Positions 5,307 through 13,214 of a stretch of DNA of 64,000 nt are shown here, one piece after another. The stretch comes from Piscinibacter sp. Lineage in GTDB: Bacteria > Pseudomonadota > Gammaproteobacteria > Burkholderiales > Burkholderiaceae_C. How positions within the stretch are numbered: position 1 is the first letter of the stretch; each line of letters opens with the position of its first letter. The notes under the pieces were generated by a model. That model was not told where the DNA came from. It saw nothing but the letters and a program-made list of their open reading frames with translations, and did no database searches. The position numbers and the translations under genes were made by a program. Location of the stretch: contig JADJJI010000005.1 of NCBI GenBank assembly GCA_016706565.1, positions 310,001 to 374,000 of the forward strand, written 5' to 3'.

Positions 5307-5882
5307 ATGCACCACCAACACCACAGCCACGTGCTGCAACTCGACATCCAGGGCACGCCGCAGGCGTGGATCTCGCTCGAGCATGCGGCCGTTCACGTGG
5401 CCACGGGCTCGGTGGCGTGGGTCGATGGCTGCGGGCCGCTGGCCACGCTGCGCGGCGGCTTCAACGTCGTGCGCGGACGGCAGTCGGTCATCGACGTGTT
5501 CCCGATCATGGCGCTGCGCGGCGCCTCCAGGGTCAACCTGTTCGACGTGGTGCCCGCGTTCAGCAAGCTCAAGCTGTTCCGCCGCGACCGCATGACGTGC
5601 GCCTACTGCGGCCAGCGCTTTCACGAGCGCGACCTGCAGTGCGAGCACATCCTGCCGGAATCGCGCGGCGGCCGCTGGGCCTGGATGAACCTGGTCACCG
5701 CCTGCGGTGCGTGCAACGGCCGCAAGGCCGACCGTACGCCGGAGGAAGCGGGCATGCCGCTCGTGTACCTGCCGTACGTGCCGAGCCGCTTCGAGGACTT
5801 TCTGCTCGAAGGCCGGCACATCCGTGCCGACGTGCACGAATGGCTGGCTGCGCGCCTGCCGAAGGGATCGCGCCTGAGCTGA
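5307..5882 (+). CDS. HNH endonuclease family protein
   Basis: A 191-aa soluble protein with an HNH nuclease fold of the zinc-structured type: CAYCGQRF (about 97-104) and CGACNGRK (about 133-140) supply two CxxC pairs, and the catalytic part CEHILPESRGG (about 113-123) plus WMNLVTAC follow the H-N-H order. The first ~85 residues precede the nuclease domain without a recognised motif. ATG 5307 follows a good ribosome site (GGGAGG). It comes 41 bases after the last clear tRNA gene and keeps the array's orientation. In this setting it might cleave nucleic acid as part of defence, mobilise the array, or act on RNA/DNA structure; only the nuclease fold is supported. Confidence 0.85.
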   Translation: MHHQHHSHVLQLDIQGTPQAWISLEHAAVHVATGSVAWVDGCGPLATLRGGFNVVRGRQSVIDVFPIMALRGASRVNLFDVVPAFSKLKLFRRDRMTCAYCGQRFHERDLQCEHILPESRGGRWAWMNLVTACGACNGRKADRTPEEAGMPLVYLPYVPSRFEDFLLEGRHIRADVHEWLAARLPKGSRLS

Positions 5883-6016
5883 AAGGCTCGGACGCCAAAG
5901 AGTCTGTTGTGGAAGGCAAACGCTCACAGGCCTGGGGTTCGTGAACCCCGCCGGTGTGCAGCACCTGGATACGTCCGTCGGTGCCGCACATGCCGCCTTG
6001 CTGGAAGCAACGGAAT
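5883..6016 (+). other. spacer after HNH gene with T-arm-like hairpin
   Basis: GGGG-TTCGTGAA-CCCC (about 5934-5949) resembles a tRNA T arm but has no matching acceptor or anticodon arm. No convincing ORF is seen. Likely tRNA-gene debris. Confidence 0.3.
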
Positions 6017-6072
6017 GGTGATGCATCGGCTGGCCCGCAAGGGTCTGGGTTCGACTCCCGGCTTCACCGCCA
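6017..6072 (+). pseudogene. tRNA 3'-half remnant
   Basis: A good T arm (CTGGG-TTCGACT-CCCGG), then CTTCACC, G and CCA form a tRNA 3' end. GGTGATG at 6017-6023 pairs with CTTCACC except for one mismatch, but only ~25 bases separate them from the T arm, so the D and anticodon arms are missing or fused. It looks like an internally deleted tRNA gene. Confidence 0.55.
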
Positions 6073-6074
6073 TT

Positions 6075-6148
6075 GTTGGCTAGCTCAGTGGGTAGAGCAG
6101 CGCGCTCATAACGCGTCGGTCGCGGGTTCGACTCCCGCTCCAACTCCA
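6075..6148 (+). tRNA. tRNA-like gene with CAT anticodon, weak acceptor
   Basis: D arm GCTC...GAGC, perfect anticodon stem GCGCG/CGCGT with loop CTCATAA and perfect T arm GCGGG-TTCGACT-CCCGC are intact. The acceptor has only five good pairs (GTTGG/CCAAC) and an odd length before CCA. It could be a functional Met-type tRNA with a short acceptor or a decaying copy. Confidence 0.6.
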
Positions 6149-6390
6149 AGAACGGTCGAAAGACCACCGCCGAACGTGCACTCAAGGCGCAAGCCCAAAC
6201 GTGCATCTGCGGCGGCCGCTCGTGCGCCAAGCACGCGGGGCTTCGCATCCACGGCCAGCCGAGGTTGCCTTCAGGGAGGGGGGCGGCCGACGCGCACCGT
6301 GCGATCCGGGCCCAGGCACTCGTCGACCGCGGCCGTTGCTGTAACGGCACCCTTTTCATTCACACCCTTCAACCAAGAAGGAGAACTCCC
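6149..6390 (+). other. 242-base leader before the slipin gene
   Basis: No tRNA cloverleaf or convincing ORF is seen here. The last bases carry the ribosome site AAGAAGGAG (about 6375-6383) for the slipin gene at 6391. No promoter is obvious, so the slipin gene may be read from the array transcript. Confidence 0.3.
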
Positions 6391-7528
6391 ATGAAGATCA
6401 AGCGTGTCACCGTGAAGAAGAACGAGCGCGGCCTGCTGCTGCGCAACGGCGATTTCGAGCGCGTGCTGCAACCCGGCACGCACTGGCTGTTCGCCGGCCT
6501 CGACACCCTGCGCGTGGAACTCTTCGCGCTCGAGCAGCCGGCGTTCACGCACGGCCTGGCCGACTACCTGATGGCCAAGGAGCCCGAGGTGGTCGCGGCC
6601 GAGTTCGTCCGAGTCGAGCTCACCGAACACCAGGTCGGTCTGCGGACCGAGAACGGCGCGCTGGTCGAGGTGCTCGCGCCGGCCACCCGGCGCCTGTACT
6701 GGAAGGGCCTGGTCGACGTGCAGGTCGAGGTGATCGACATCGGCGAGTCGGCCGAGGTGCCGCCCGCGCTCGTGGCGCGGCTCGTGCAGACGCAACTTCG
6801 CCAACGCGCCGTGGCGGGCCTGGCCGGCGTGCTGCAGGTGCAGGTGCCCGAACACGGCGCCGGCATGCTGTGGATCGACGGCAAGGTAGAGCGGCTGCTC
6901 GCGGCCGGCTCGTACGCGTTCTGGAAGTTCAACCGCAACGTGTCGGTGGAACTCGTGGACCTGCGGCTGCAGGCTCTCGAGGTCACGGGCCAGGAGATCC
7001 TGACCCGCGACAAGGTCGCCCTGCGGCTGAACCTCTCGGCCACGTGGCGCTTCACCGATGTGCTCAAGGCCTACAAGGAGCTCGCCAAGCCGGCGGACCA
7101 CCTGTACCGCGAGCTGCAGTTCGGCCTGCGCGCCGCGGTGGGCACCCGCTCGCTCGACGAGCTGCTCGAGAACAAGACGGTGATCGACGAGGTCGTGACC
7201 GCCCAGGTCAAGGCGAAGCTCGCGGACTATGGTCTGCAGCTCGACGGCGTGGGCGTGAAGGACATCGTGCTGCCGGGCGAGATGAAGACCATCCTCGCCC
7301 AGGTGGTCGAGGCCGGCAAGTCGGCCGAGGCCAACGTGATCCCGTCGGCGTGAAGAGACGGCAGCGACGCGCTCGCTGCTGAACACCGCCAAGGTGATGG
7401 AAGACAACCCCGTCGCCCTGCGGCTGAAGGAGCTCGAGACGCTGGAACGCGTGGCCGAGCGCATCGACAGGATCTCCGTTTTCGGAGGTCTGGACCAGGT
7501 GCTCAACGGGCTGGTGAAGCTGCGTTGA
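6391..7528 (+). pseudogene. slipin / SPFH (band 7) family protein, one-base frameshift
   Basis: ATG 6391 follows a good ribosome site. The first ~320 residues are a slipin: residues 1-60 (MKIKRVTVKKNERGLLLRNG...), an internal SPFH/band-7 domain (about 105-300, with ILTRDKVALRLN and FGLRAAVGTRSLDELLENK) and QVVEAGKSAEANVI. The reading then hits an early stop at 7353, yet the next frame continues without a gap as RREETAATRSLLNTAKVMEDNP and ends ISVFGGLDQVLNGLVKLR at 7528, a typical slipin C terminus. One extra C in the CCC at 7341-7343 explains the break. Slipins oligomerise at membranes as scaffolds. Slipin genes are found beside rtcB in some bacteria, which fits this location. If the shift is real the C-terminal ~60 residues are lost. 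Confidence 0.85.
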
Positions 7529-7534
7529 GCGCCC

Positions 7535-7560
7535 GCCCCGCCGGGCCTGCCCGGCGGGGC
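7535..7560 (+). terminator. strong GC hairpin after slipin gene
   Basis: A perfect 11-bp stem GCCCCGCCGGG (7535-7545), loop CCTG, CCCGGCGGGGC (7550-7560) begins six bases after the slipin stop. No T tract follows, so it may be a processing or partial termination site rather than a full terminator. Confidence 0.5.
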
Positions 7561-7717
7561 ACTCCTGAACAACGGGCGCGCTGGCACAGAAGGGAGCGCC
7601 ACTGCCACAAATGATTGACATGCCGGCAGCCTGGGTAGCACCAGGTGCAGCAGGAAAGTTGGTCGGCGAACACGGTTGAGGATGCAGGTGCTGGCTCCGA
7701 TGACGGGTCTGTCACTG

Positions 7718-7806
7718 GCGCGCGTTTCCAATCGCCGACGAGGCCACTGGACTCAAGAACCGTGGTTGCTGCATTGATGCGGGTTCGAATCCCGTCGCGT
7801 CCACCA
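7718..7806 (+). tRNA. degenerate tRNA-Leu(CAA)-like gene
   Basis: The 3' end is intact: T arm GCGGG-TTCGAAT-CCCGT, acceptor strand CGCGTCC, A, CCA. Upstream, GCGCGCG (7718-7724) pairs with it except at one position, and CTGGA-CTCAAGA-ACCGT gives an anticodon-arm-like element with CAA and a long variable region, as in class II Leu tRNAs, but two pairs of that stem are broken. It lies directly before the next protein gene, 25 bases from its start. Confidence 0.5.
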
Positions 7807-7830
7807 AGACAACCCACAATCGAGAAGTCC

Positions 7831-8574
7831 ATGAACACCAAGAGACCTACGCCCGCACAGCGGCGCCGTCTCGCGCAGACTCCGGACTGGAGCCCGCAAG
7901 GCGTGGGACTCGCGCCGGAGCTGTACGCGGCGGCGCTGCGCTACCTGTTCGACCGTCCAGTTCCGCAAGCGCAGGAACAGGAGTGGTTCTGGAACATCGA
8001 CGAACCGGACTTCGAAGCCACCCCGCTGGAGTGGACGCGGATACAGACCGTACTGTTCGCCCAGGCCGGCACCGACCTCGCCGCCTACAGCGACGAGCAG
8101 GTCGGCATGGGGTTGAACTTCGTGATGAGCAATGCGGTCAGCGACGTGCCGTTCGCGGCCATCGATGCGAGCGTGCCGCTCGGCGAGGCCATGCGCATGA
8201 TGCAGGCCATGCCCGCGCTGTGGCGGCAGTGCATCGGGCCTCGGTTGGCGCCTATGCGGTTGCCGATCGGCGAGTCGGCGGGGCGGCTGGCCTTCGTCTG
8301 CTACATGTGGTTCGACGTGTGGCCCACTTTCTGGAACGTGCGGCACGAGCCCCGCTGGCGAGATGCGGTCTGGCAAGTGCTGCGCGAGATGCTCGACGTT
8401 CCCTGCCGCGAGGTGCAGGTGGCAGCGCTGCATGGCATCGGCCACTGCGGCCGCCATCTCGAACGACAAGAGGCCATCGACCGAACCGTCGAGGCCTACA
8501 TCCTCTCGGTCGACAAGAACGATCGGGAACTCAAGAACTATGCGGATGCAGCGCGCCGTGGTTGCGTGCAGTGA
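7831..8574 (+). CDS. unrecognised 247-aa protein between tRNA-Leu remnant and rtcB
   Basis: I do not recognise this family. It is a soluble, helix-rich protein starting MNTKRPTPAQRRRLAQTPDWSP, with many aromatics (WFWNIDEPDFEATPLEW, CYMWFDVWPTFWNV) and a C-terminal stretch (REVQVAALHGIGHCGRHLERQEAIDRTVEAYI) that reads like a HEAT/ARM-type helical repeat. It has no signal peptide or membrane segment. It ends 18 bases before rtcB and shares its orientation, so co-transcription and a role with the RNA ligase are likely. Possible roles are a scaffold or an RNA/protein adaptor; this is inference only. Confidence 0.8.
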   Translation: MNTKRPTPAQRRRLAQTPDWSPQGVGLAPELYAAALRYLFDRPVPQAQEQEWFWNIDEPDFEATPLEWTRIQTVLFAQAGTDLAAYSDEQVGMGLNFVMSNAVSDVPFAAIDASVPLGEAMRMMQAMPALWRQCIGPRLAPMRLPIGESAGRLAFVCYMWFDVWPTFWNVRHEPRWRDAVWQVLREMLDVPCREVQVAALHGIGHCGRHLERQEAIDRTVEAYILSVDKNDRELKNYADAARRGCVQ

Positions 8575-8592
8575 CGCGAGAAGGACATCAAC

Positions 8593-9810
8593 ATGGAAAC
8601 CAACCACATCCACGAAGACGTGCCCGGCGGCGTGCCGCTGAAGATGTGGACGCGCGGCGTGCCTGTCGAAGACGAGGCCAAGCGCCAGCTGACCAACGCC
8701 GCGCGCCTGCCCATCGTCTTCAAGCACATCGCGGCCATGCCTGACGTGCACTTCGGCATCGGCGCCACCGTGGGCTCGGTGATCCCGACCATTAAGGCCA
8801 TCATCCCGGCCGCGGTGGGCGTGGACATCGGCTGCGGCATGATCGCCTGCAAGACCACGCTGACGGCGGAAGACCTGCCCGACAACCTGGGCCCGCTGCG
8901 CTCGGCCATCGAGCGCGCGGTGCCGCACGGCCGCCAGCCCGGCAGCCGTGACCCGGGGGCCTGGCAGAAGGCGCCGGGCGCGGTGAACACCGCGTGGGCG
9001 CAGCTGGAGCCGGAGTTCACCGAGCTGTGCCGTGACTACCCGAAGCTGGCGAAGACCAACCACATCCAGCACCTGGGCACGCTGGGCACGGGCAACCACT
9101 TCATCGAAGTCTGCCTCGACGAAGCGGGCTTCGTGTGGTTCATGCTGCACTCGGGCTCGCGCGGCGTGGGCAACTTCATCGGCACGATGTTCATCGAGCT
9201 GGCGAAGCAGGACGCAATGCGCAACAACGCGAACCTGCCTGACCGTGACCTGGCCTATTTCGAGGAAGGCAGCCGCTACTTCGGCGACTACGTGCGCGCC
9301 GTGGGCTGGGCGCAGAAGTTCGCCGCCATCAACCGCGAGGTGATGATGAAGCGCGTGATCGAAGCCGCGAAGACGGTGATCCGCAAGAACTTCCAGAGCT
9401 ACATCGAGGCGGTGAACTGCCACCACAACTACGTGAGCAAGGAGCGCCACTTCGGCGAAGACGTGTACGTCACCCGCAAGGGCGCGGTGAGCGCGAAGTC
9501 CGGTCAGCTGGGCATCATCCCCGGCAGCATGGGCGCGCGCAGCTACATCGTGCGCGGCAAGGGCCATGCGGACAGCTTCGAGAGCTGCTCGCACGGCGCC
9601 GGCCGCGTGATGAGCCGCGGCGAAGCCAAGCGCCGCTTCACGCTGGCCGACCACCGCGCCGCGACCGAAGGCGTCGAGTGCCGCATGGACAAGGACGTGA
9701 TCGACGAAACGCCCGCGGCCTACAAGGACATCGACGCGGTGATGGAAGCGCAGCGAGACCTGGTCGACGTGGTGCACACGCTGAAGCAGGTGGTGTGTGT
9801 GAAGGGGTGA
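8593..9810 (+). CDS. rtcB: RNA-splicing/repair ligase RtcB
   Basis: A 405-aa RtcB ligase, full length for the bacterial short form. RtcB joins RNA 2',3'-cyclic phosphate (or 3'-phosphate) ends to 5'-OH ends using GTP and Mn2+, and thereby reseals broken tRNAs. Seen motifs: GVDIGCGM with D78 and C81, TGNHF with H169, MLHSGSRG with H186, VNCHHNY with H278 (metal ligands) and SCSHGAGRxMSR with H334, the histidine that becomes guanylylated. The guanylate-binding loop PGSMGARSYIV (about 310-320) is intact. A ribosome site (GAGAAGGA) precedes ATG 8593. No rtcA cyclase or rtcR regulator is nearby, unlike enterobacterial rtcBA. Here rtcB ends the tRNA-array module, so the array's tRNAs are natural candidate substrates. 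Confidence 0.97.
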   Translation: METNHIHEDVPGGVPLKMWTRGVPVEDEAKRQLTNAARLPIVFKHIAAMPDVHFGIGATVGSVIPTIKAIIPAAVGVDIGCGMIACKTTLTAEDLPDNLGPLRSAIERAVPHGRQPGSRDPGAWQKAPGAVNTAWAQLEPEFTELCRDYPKLAKTNHIQHLGTLGTGNHFIEVCLDEAGFVWFMLHSGSRGVGNFIGTMFIELAKQDAMRNNANLPDRDLAYFEEGSRYFGDYVRAVGWAQKFAAINREVMMKRVIEAAKTVIRKNFQSYIEAVNCHHNYVSKERHFGEDVYVTRKGAVSAKSGQLGIIPGSMGARSYIVRGKGHADSFESCSHGAGRVMSRGEAKRRFTLADHRAATEGVECRMDKDVIDETPAAYKDIDAVMEAQRDLVDVVHTLKQVVCVKG

Positions 9811-9830
9811 GCTTCAGCGCGCGCCAGTGC

Positions 9831-9870
9831 GGGGGCGTTCGATGTCAATCGAGCGCCCCCGTTTTCTTTT
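9831..9870 (+). terminator. Rho-independent terminator after rtcB
   Basis: A 13-bp stem with one G-U (GGGGGCGTTCGAT 9831-9843 with ATCGAGCGCCCCC 9848-9860), loop GTCA, then GTTTTCTTTT. It closes the tRNA/slipin/rtcB module. Confidence 0.92.
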
Positions 9871-10236
9871 CTGGTCCATGATCTCTGGTGCTGCCGGATG
9901 CGCAACCAGCTGTGACTGACTGCCGCGAAATTCAGCAACCTGGGAACCGAACCATTTGCAAATTACGCCACTTTCTGGACAGGAGTAAACCGCGGAGTAC
10001 CGGATTTCCGGGACAAGCGAGAGCCAGTACTGGAGGGGCCTACCGCGCATCTTTGGAAGTTGCCCTTGGCCACCAGAAATTTCCCAAGCGCGACAAGCAC
10101 TTGGACAAGACGGCAGCTGCGAAAGTGGCTGCCGTTTTTGCATTCTGCGGGCGTTTCGAGCGGCGCCGTACGCATTTGCTTGCGGGGCGCAGGCGGTGCC
10201 GCAATGGCACGCCATCCGTCGAACTTGCCGCAAAGA
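9871..10236. other. intergenic region between rtcB and hipBA
   Basis: No convincing gene is seen; the long open frame here has no ribosome site or recognisable protein. Its lower-GC, patchy composition differs from both sides and suggests an insertion or element remnant, without identifiable ends. It contains the terminator at 10111-10139. Confidence 0.4.
10111..10139 (+). terminator. intrinsic terminator-like hairpin
   Basis: CGGCAGC (10111-10117), a 10-nt loop, GCTGCCG (10128-10134), then TTTTT. No gene directly upstream uses it, so it may mark the end of a lost gene. Confidence 0.6.
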
Positions 10237-10306
10237 ATGCCCTGAAAGGCATATTTGGCAATAATGCTCCCAAAGGCATACATTGCAAACATGCCTTAAA
10301 AGGCAT
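10237..10306 (+). promoter_or_regulatory. three HipB operators with 27-bp periodicity
   Basis: The inverted repeat ATGCC-N6-GGCAT occurs at 10237-10252 and 10291-10306, with a near copy ATGCT-N6-GGCAT at 10264-10279. Start-to-start distances are exactly 27 and 27 bp. The array ends 10 bases before hipB, the usual site of autoregulation of hipBA operons by HipB. Confidence 0.85.
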
Positions 10307-10316
10307 AAGCTGCAGC

Positions 10317-10613
10317 ATGGACTATCCGATCCTGACTCCGCTGCAGCTCTCCACCCACCTGCGCTCGCTGCGCAAGGCCCGTGGCCTCAGCCAGGCCGAT
10401 CTGGGTACGCGGCTGGGCGTCGGCCAGACGAGAATCGCGCGCATCGAGGGCAACCCGACGGCCGTCAGCGTCGAGCAACTGCTCGAGTTGCTGGGCGCGC
10501 TCGGCGTGCGGATCGTGCTCCGCGATACCCGGGAGCCGCAAGCGGACATCTCCGCGGTATCCGCGTCCCCGCAAAGCAGCCCACGGCAGCGAAAGACCGG
10601 CGGCGAGTGGTGA
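10317..10613 (+). CDS. hipB: HipB-type antitoxin, XRE family
   Basis: A 98-aa protein with a Cro/C1-type HTH (residues about 10-65: LRSLRKARGLSQADLGTRLGVGQTRIARIEGNP), the fold of HipB antitoxins, which bind operator DNA and the HipA kinase. The flexible tail (SASPQSSPRQRKTGGEW) fits a HipB C terminus. Start ATG 10317 is placed just after the operator array. hipA begins four bases after its stop, a standard toxin-antitoxin order. Confidence 0.9.
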   Translation: MDYPILTPLQLSTHLRSLRKARGLSQADLGTRLGVGQTRIARIEGNPTAVSVEQLLELLGALGVRIVLRDTREPQADISAVSASPQSSPRQRKTGGEW

Positions 10614-10617
10614 CTCG

Positions 10618-11979
10618 ATGGCGGACCTGCATGTCTGGATGAACGGCCTGCACGTCGGCGTCTGGTCAACGCTGCGGACCGGCACGCCAGTGTTCCGCTA
10701 CGACGAGGCCTGGGCGCAGGCGGAAGAAGGCAGGGCCTTGTCGATGTCGCTGCCGTTCAGCGCGGGCCTCGAACTGCGCGGCGACGCAGTGACGAACTAC
10801 TTCGACAACCTGCTGCCCGACAGTGCCGACATCCGTCGTCGGCTGCGAAGCCGGTTCCGTGCGCGTTCGGCCGAGGCCTTCGATCTGCTGGCGGCCATCG
10901 GGCGGGACTGCGTCGGTGCGGTGCAACTGCTTCCACCCGGTGCGGATCCCGTCGGCTGGAACACGGTCGATGCCGAGCCGCTCGACGAGGCCAGGGTCGA
11001 GCGCATCCTGGCGTCAGTGACCTCCGATGCGCCGCTCGGGCAGCGCGACGAAGACGAGGAACTGCGCCTGTCGCTTGCCGGCGCCCAGGAGAAGACCGCG
11101 CTGCTGCGCATGGGCCGGCGCTGGTACCTGCCGCGCGGCGCGACACCGACAACGCACATCCTCAAACTGCCCCTCGGCCTGGTCGGCAACATGCGGGCCG
11201 ACATGAGCCACTCGATCGAGAACGAGTGGCTGTGCAGCCGCATCCTGCGAGCGCTCGGACTGCCTGTCGCTGAAACCGAGATGGCGCAGTTCGGAGAGAC
11301 CAAGGCACTCGTCGTGACCCGTTTCGATCGCCGCTGGGTAGGCATTGAGGAAGGAGCCGAGAAGAAGACGCGATTCCGCCCGCCCGATGGCGCGTGGATC
11401 GCCCGGCTGCCACAGGAGGACTTCTGCCAGGCGCTCGGCGTCGCACCCGACCGCAAGTACCAGAGCGACGGCGGACCTTCGATGCAGGATTGTCTTGGCG
11501 TGCTCTCGAACAGCGAGCACGCGCGGGAGGATCAGATCGATTTCGTGTTGACCCAGTTCGCGTTCTGGCTGCTTGCCGCCACCGATGGCCATGCCAAGAA
11601 CTTCTCGATCCAGCACCGGCGCGGCGGCCGCTTCAGCCTGACGCCGCTGTACGACGTGCTCTCGGCCTGGCCGATCATCGGCAACGATCCGAACTTGCTG
11701 CCCTACCAGCGTGCAAAGCTCGCGATGGGCGTCAAGGCGGGCAACATGCACTACCGCCTGCGTGATATCCAGCCGCAGCATTGGCAAGGGCTGGCTGACT
11801 CGGTGTCCAAGGATGCATGGTCTCGGCTCCTTGCCTTCGCCCGGAACGTCGAAGCGGCGCTCTCCGAGGTGGAAGCCGAACTGCCCGATGGATTTCCGTC
11901 GCGCGTTTGGGCCTCCACCGCCGCCGGCACGAGGCGCCATGCGAATGCGCTTCTGCAAGTGCCGCAAGCATCGTTCTGA
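10618..11979 (+). CDS. hipA: HipA-type serine/threonine kinase toxin
   Basis: A 453-aa HipA. In E. coli HipA phosphorylates glutamyl-tRNA synthetase (GltX) and causes dormancy. The HipA N-terminal subdomain covers about 1-110 (with VTNYFDNLLPDSADIRRRL), the kinase core about 140-430. Seen are LSLAGAQEKTAL (phosphate-binding loop region), the catalytic TDGHAKNFS (about 323-331) and the metal motif LTPLYDVLSAWP. Length matches the family. Its usual target is a tRNA-charging enzyme, and it sits next to a tRNA reserve/repair module, which is suggestive but may be chance. Confidence 0.93.
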   Translation: MADLHVWMNGLHVGVWSTLRTGTPVFRYDEAWAQAEEGRALSMSLPFSAGLELRGDAVTNYFDNLLPDSADIRRRLRSRFRARSAEAFDLLAAIGRDCVGAVQLLPPGADPVGWNTVDAEPLDEARVERILASVTSDAPLGQRDEDEELRLSLAGAQEKTALLRMGRRWYLPRGATPTTHILKLPLGLVGNMRADMSHSIENEWLCSRILRALGLPVAETEMAQFGETKALVVTRFDRRWVGIEEGAEKKTRFRPPDGAWIARLPQEDFCQALGVAPDRKYQSDGGPSMQDCLGVLSNSEHAREDQIDFVLTQFAFWLLAATDGHAKNFSIQHRRGGRFSLTPLYDVLSAWPIIGNDPNLLPYQRAKLAMGVKAGNMHYRLRDIQPQHWQGLADSVSKDAWSRLLAFARNVEAALSEVEAELPDGFPSRVWASTAAGTRRHANALLQVPQASF

Positions 11980-12162
11980 TAACGCTCCCTCTGCGATTCA
12001 CCCGCTGCGAGAACGGGTGGGCAACGACAACAGCGGGAATCCCGTCTACGGCAGGCTGGGCCATGGCAGCACGGAGCCCTTCTCGGCGACGCCGGTGCCA
12101 GTGAGCGGCTTGAACCTCAACTGACTCGCCATGCAGCCGTCGCCACGCTCTCTTCCCGGCGC

Positions 12163-13026
12163 CTAGTACGCACGGACGACGCTGACGGCAACGGTCGAGA
12201 AACTTCGCCGGGCCACGATGGGGCTGTCTGCCGCCGCGTCGCCGAGCCGCGTGCCTGCAATCGAGACCCGCGCGCTCCATGGCGTCGCGAGCCTGTACTC
12301 GGCCGCGACGCTCAAGGTGGTGCGGTGCCAGCCCGCCCCCGGCGAGTAGAGGTGAAAGCCGCTGGCCACGGACTGGGCCGACGTCACGCCGAAGTGGGAC
12401 TGCATGAAACCGCGGCCTGCCCAGGCTGCAGCCGCCTCCAGCTGAACACCGATCCGGTCGCTCAGTGCCACGCCGTGCCGCAAGCCGATGTCCACGCGGG
12501 ACGCTGCATGAGCCTTGTCACCTACGGAGCGACGCGCCGTGACCGTCAGCGGGCCGAACCCGACGAATGCACCGGCCTCGACGCTGCTGTCGATGTTGCC
12601 CATGCCGGCCAGGCGGCTGTCGCCGGGCGTGGGATTCAGCCGCCCGGGCCGGCGTTCGAGTCGCCCCGGGTCGCTGGTGATCACCAGGCCCCAGCGGAGT
12701 TCGTCGTCCCCGGGTGCCGCCCAGGTCAAGCCCTGCGGCCCCAGATCGAATGTTCCAAGGGCCGGCGTGCGGTAGGACATCGAAACGTCCGGGCCGATGA
12801 GCGTCCGGCGGTGCGGGCTGCCTTCGTAGCTGCTGCTGGAGACGACGCCCAGCCCCAGCGTCGCGCTGAAGCCCTCGCGGGGCGGCGTGCTCTGGGCCTG
12901 CGCCACGAGTGGCGCCGCGACGATGACGAGCACCGCGCAAAGCGGCAGGGCGTTGGCTCGGCGGTTGAAGGCGAGAGGCAGGTTCGAAGATCGGTGTCGA
13001 GGCGAATTCAGTTTCATGGAGTGCAC
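12163..13026 (-). CDS. MipA/OmpV-family outer membrane protein
   Basis: A 287-aa outer membrane beta-barrel. A basic start and hydrophobic segment (ALPLCAVLVIVAAPLVAQAQS) form the signal peptide. The mature part begins FSATLGLGVVSSSSYEGSPHRRTLIGPDVSMSYRT, the signature of MipA/OmpV proteins, and ends in aromatic Tyr as barrel proteins do (VAVSVVRAY). MipA scaffolds peptidoglycan enzymes in E. coli; other members are porin-like. No operon partner is evident; the role is a family-level call. Confidence 0.82.
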   Translation of the reverse strand: MHSMKLNSPRHRSSNLPLAFNRRANALPLCAVLVIVAAPLVAQAQSTPPREGFSATLGLGVVSSSSYEGSPHRRTLIGPDVSMSYRTPALGTFDLGPQGLTWAAPGDDELRWGLVITSDPGRLERRPGRLNPTPGDSRLAGMGNIDSSVEAGAFVGFGPLTVTARRSVGDKAHAASRVDIGLRHGVALSDRIGVQLEAAAAWAGRGFMQSHFGVTSAQSVASGFHLYSPGAGWHRTTLSVAAEYRLATPWSARVSIAGTRLGDAAADSPIVARRSFSTVAVSVVRAY

Positions 13027-13214
13027 GGGCTGTTCTGGAAGCGGCGCACTCTAGTGACCCGAGGCTTTGCAGATGCAAAGGTTCGGGGACCGGGGCCCCA
13101 GCGCGAGTCACCGCTCGGGTCGCCCTGGCAATCGCTGCGGGAGTCCAAGGGGGCACTCGATCTACCATGTCGTCCTGTACCGCGCAGGCGTCGCTGCCGA
13201 GCCCACCACCGCAC

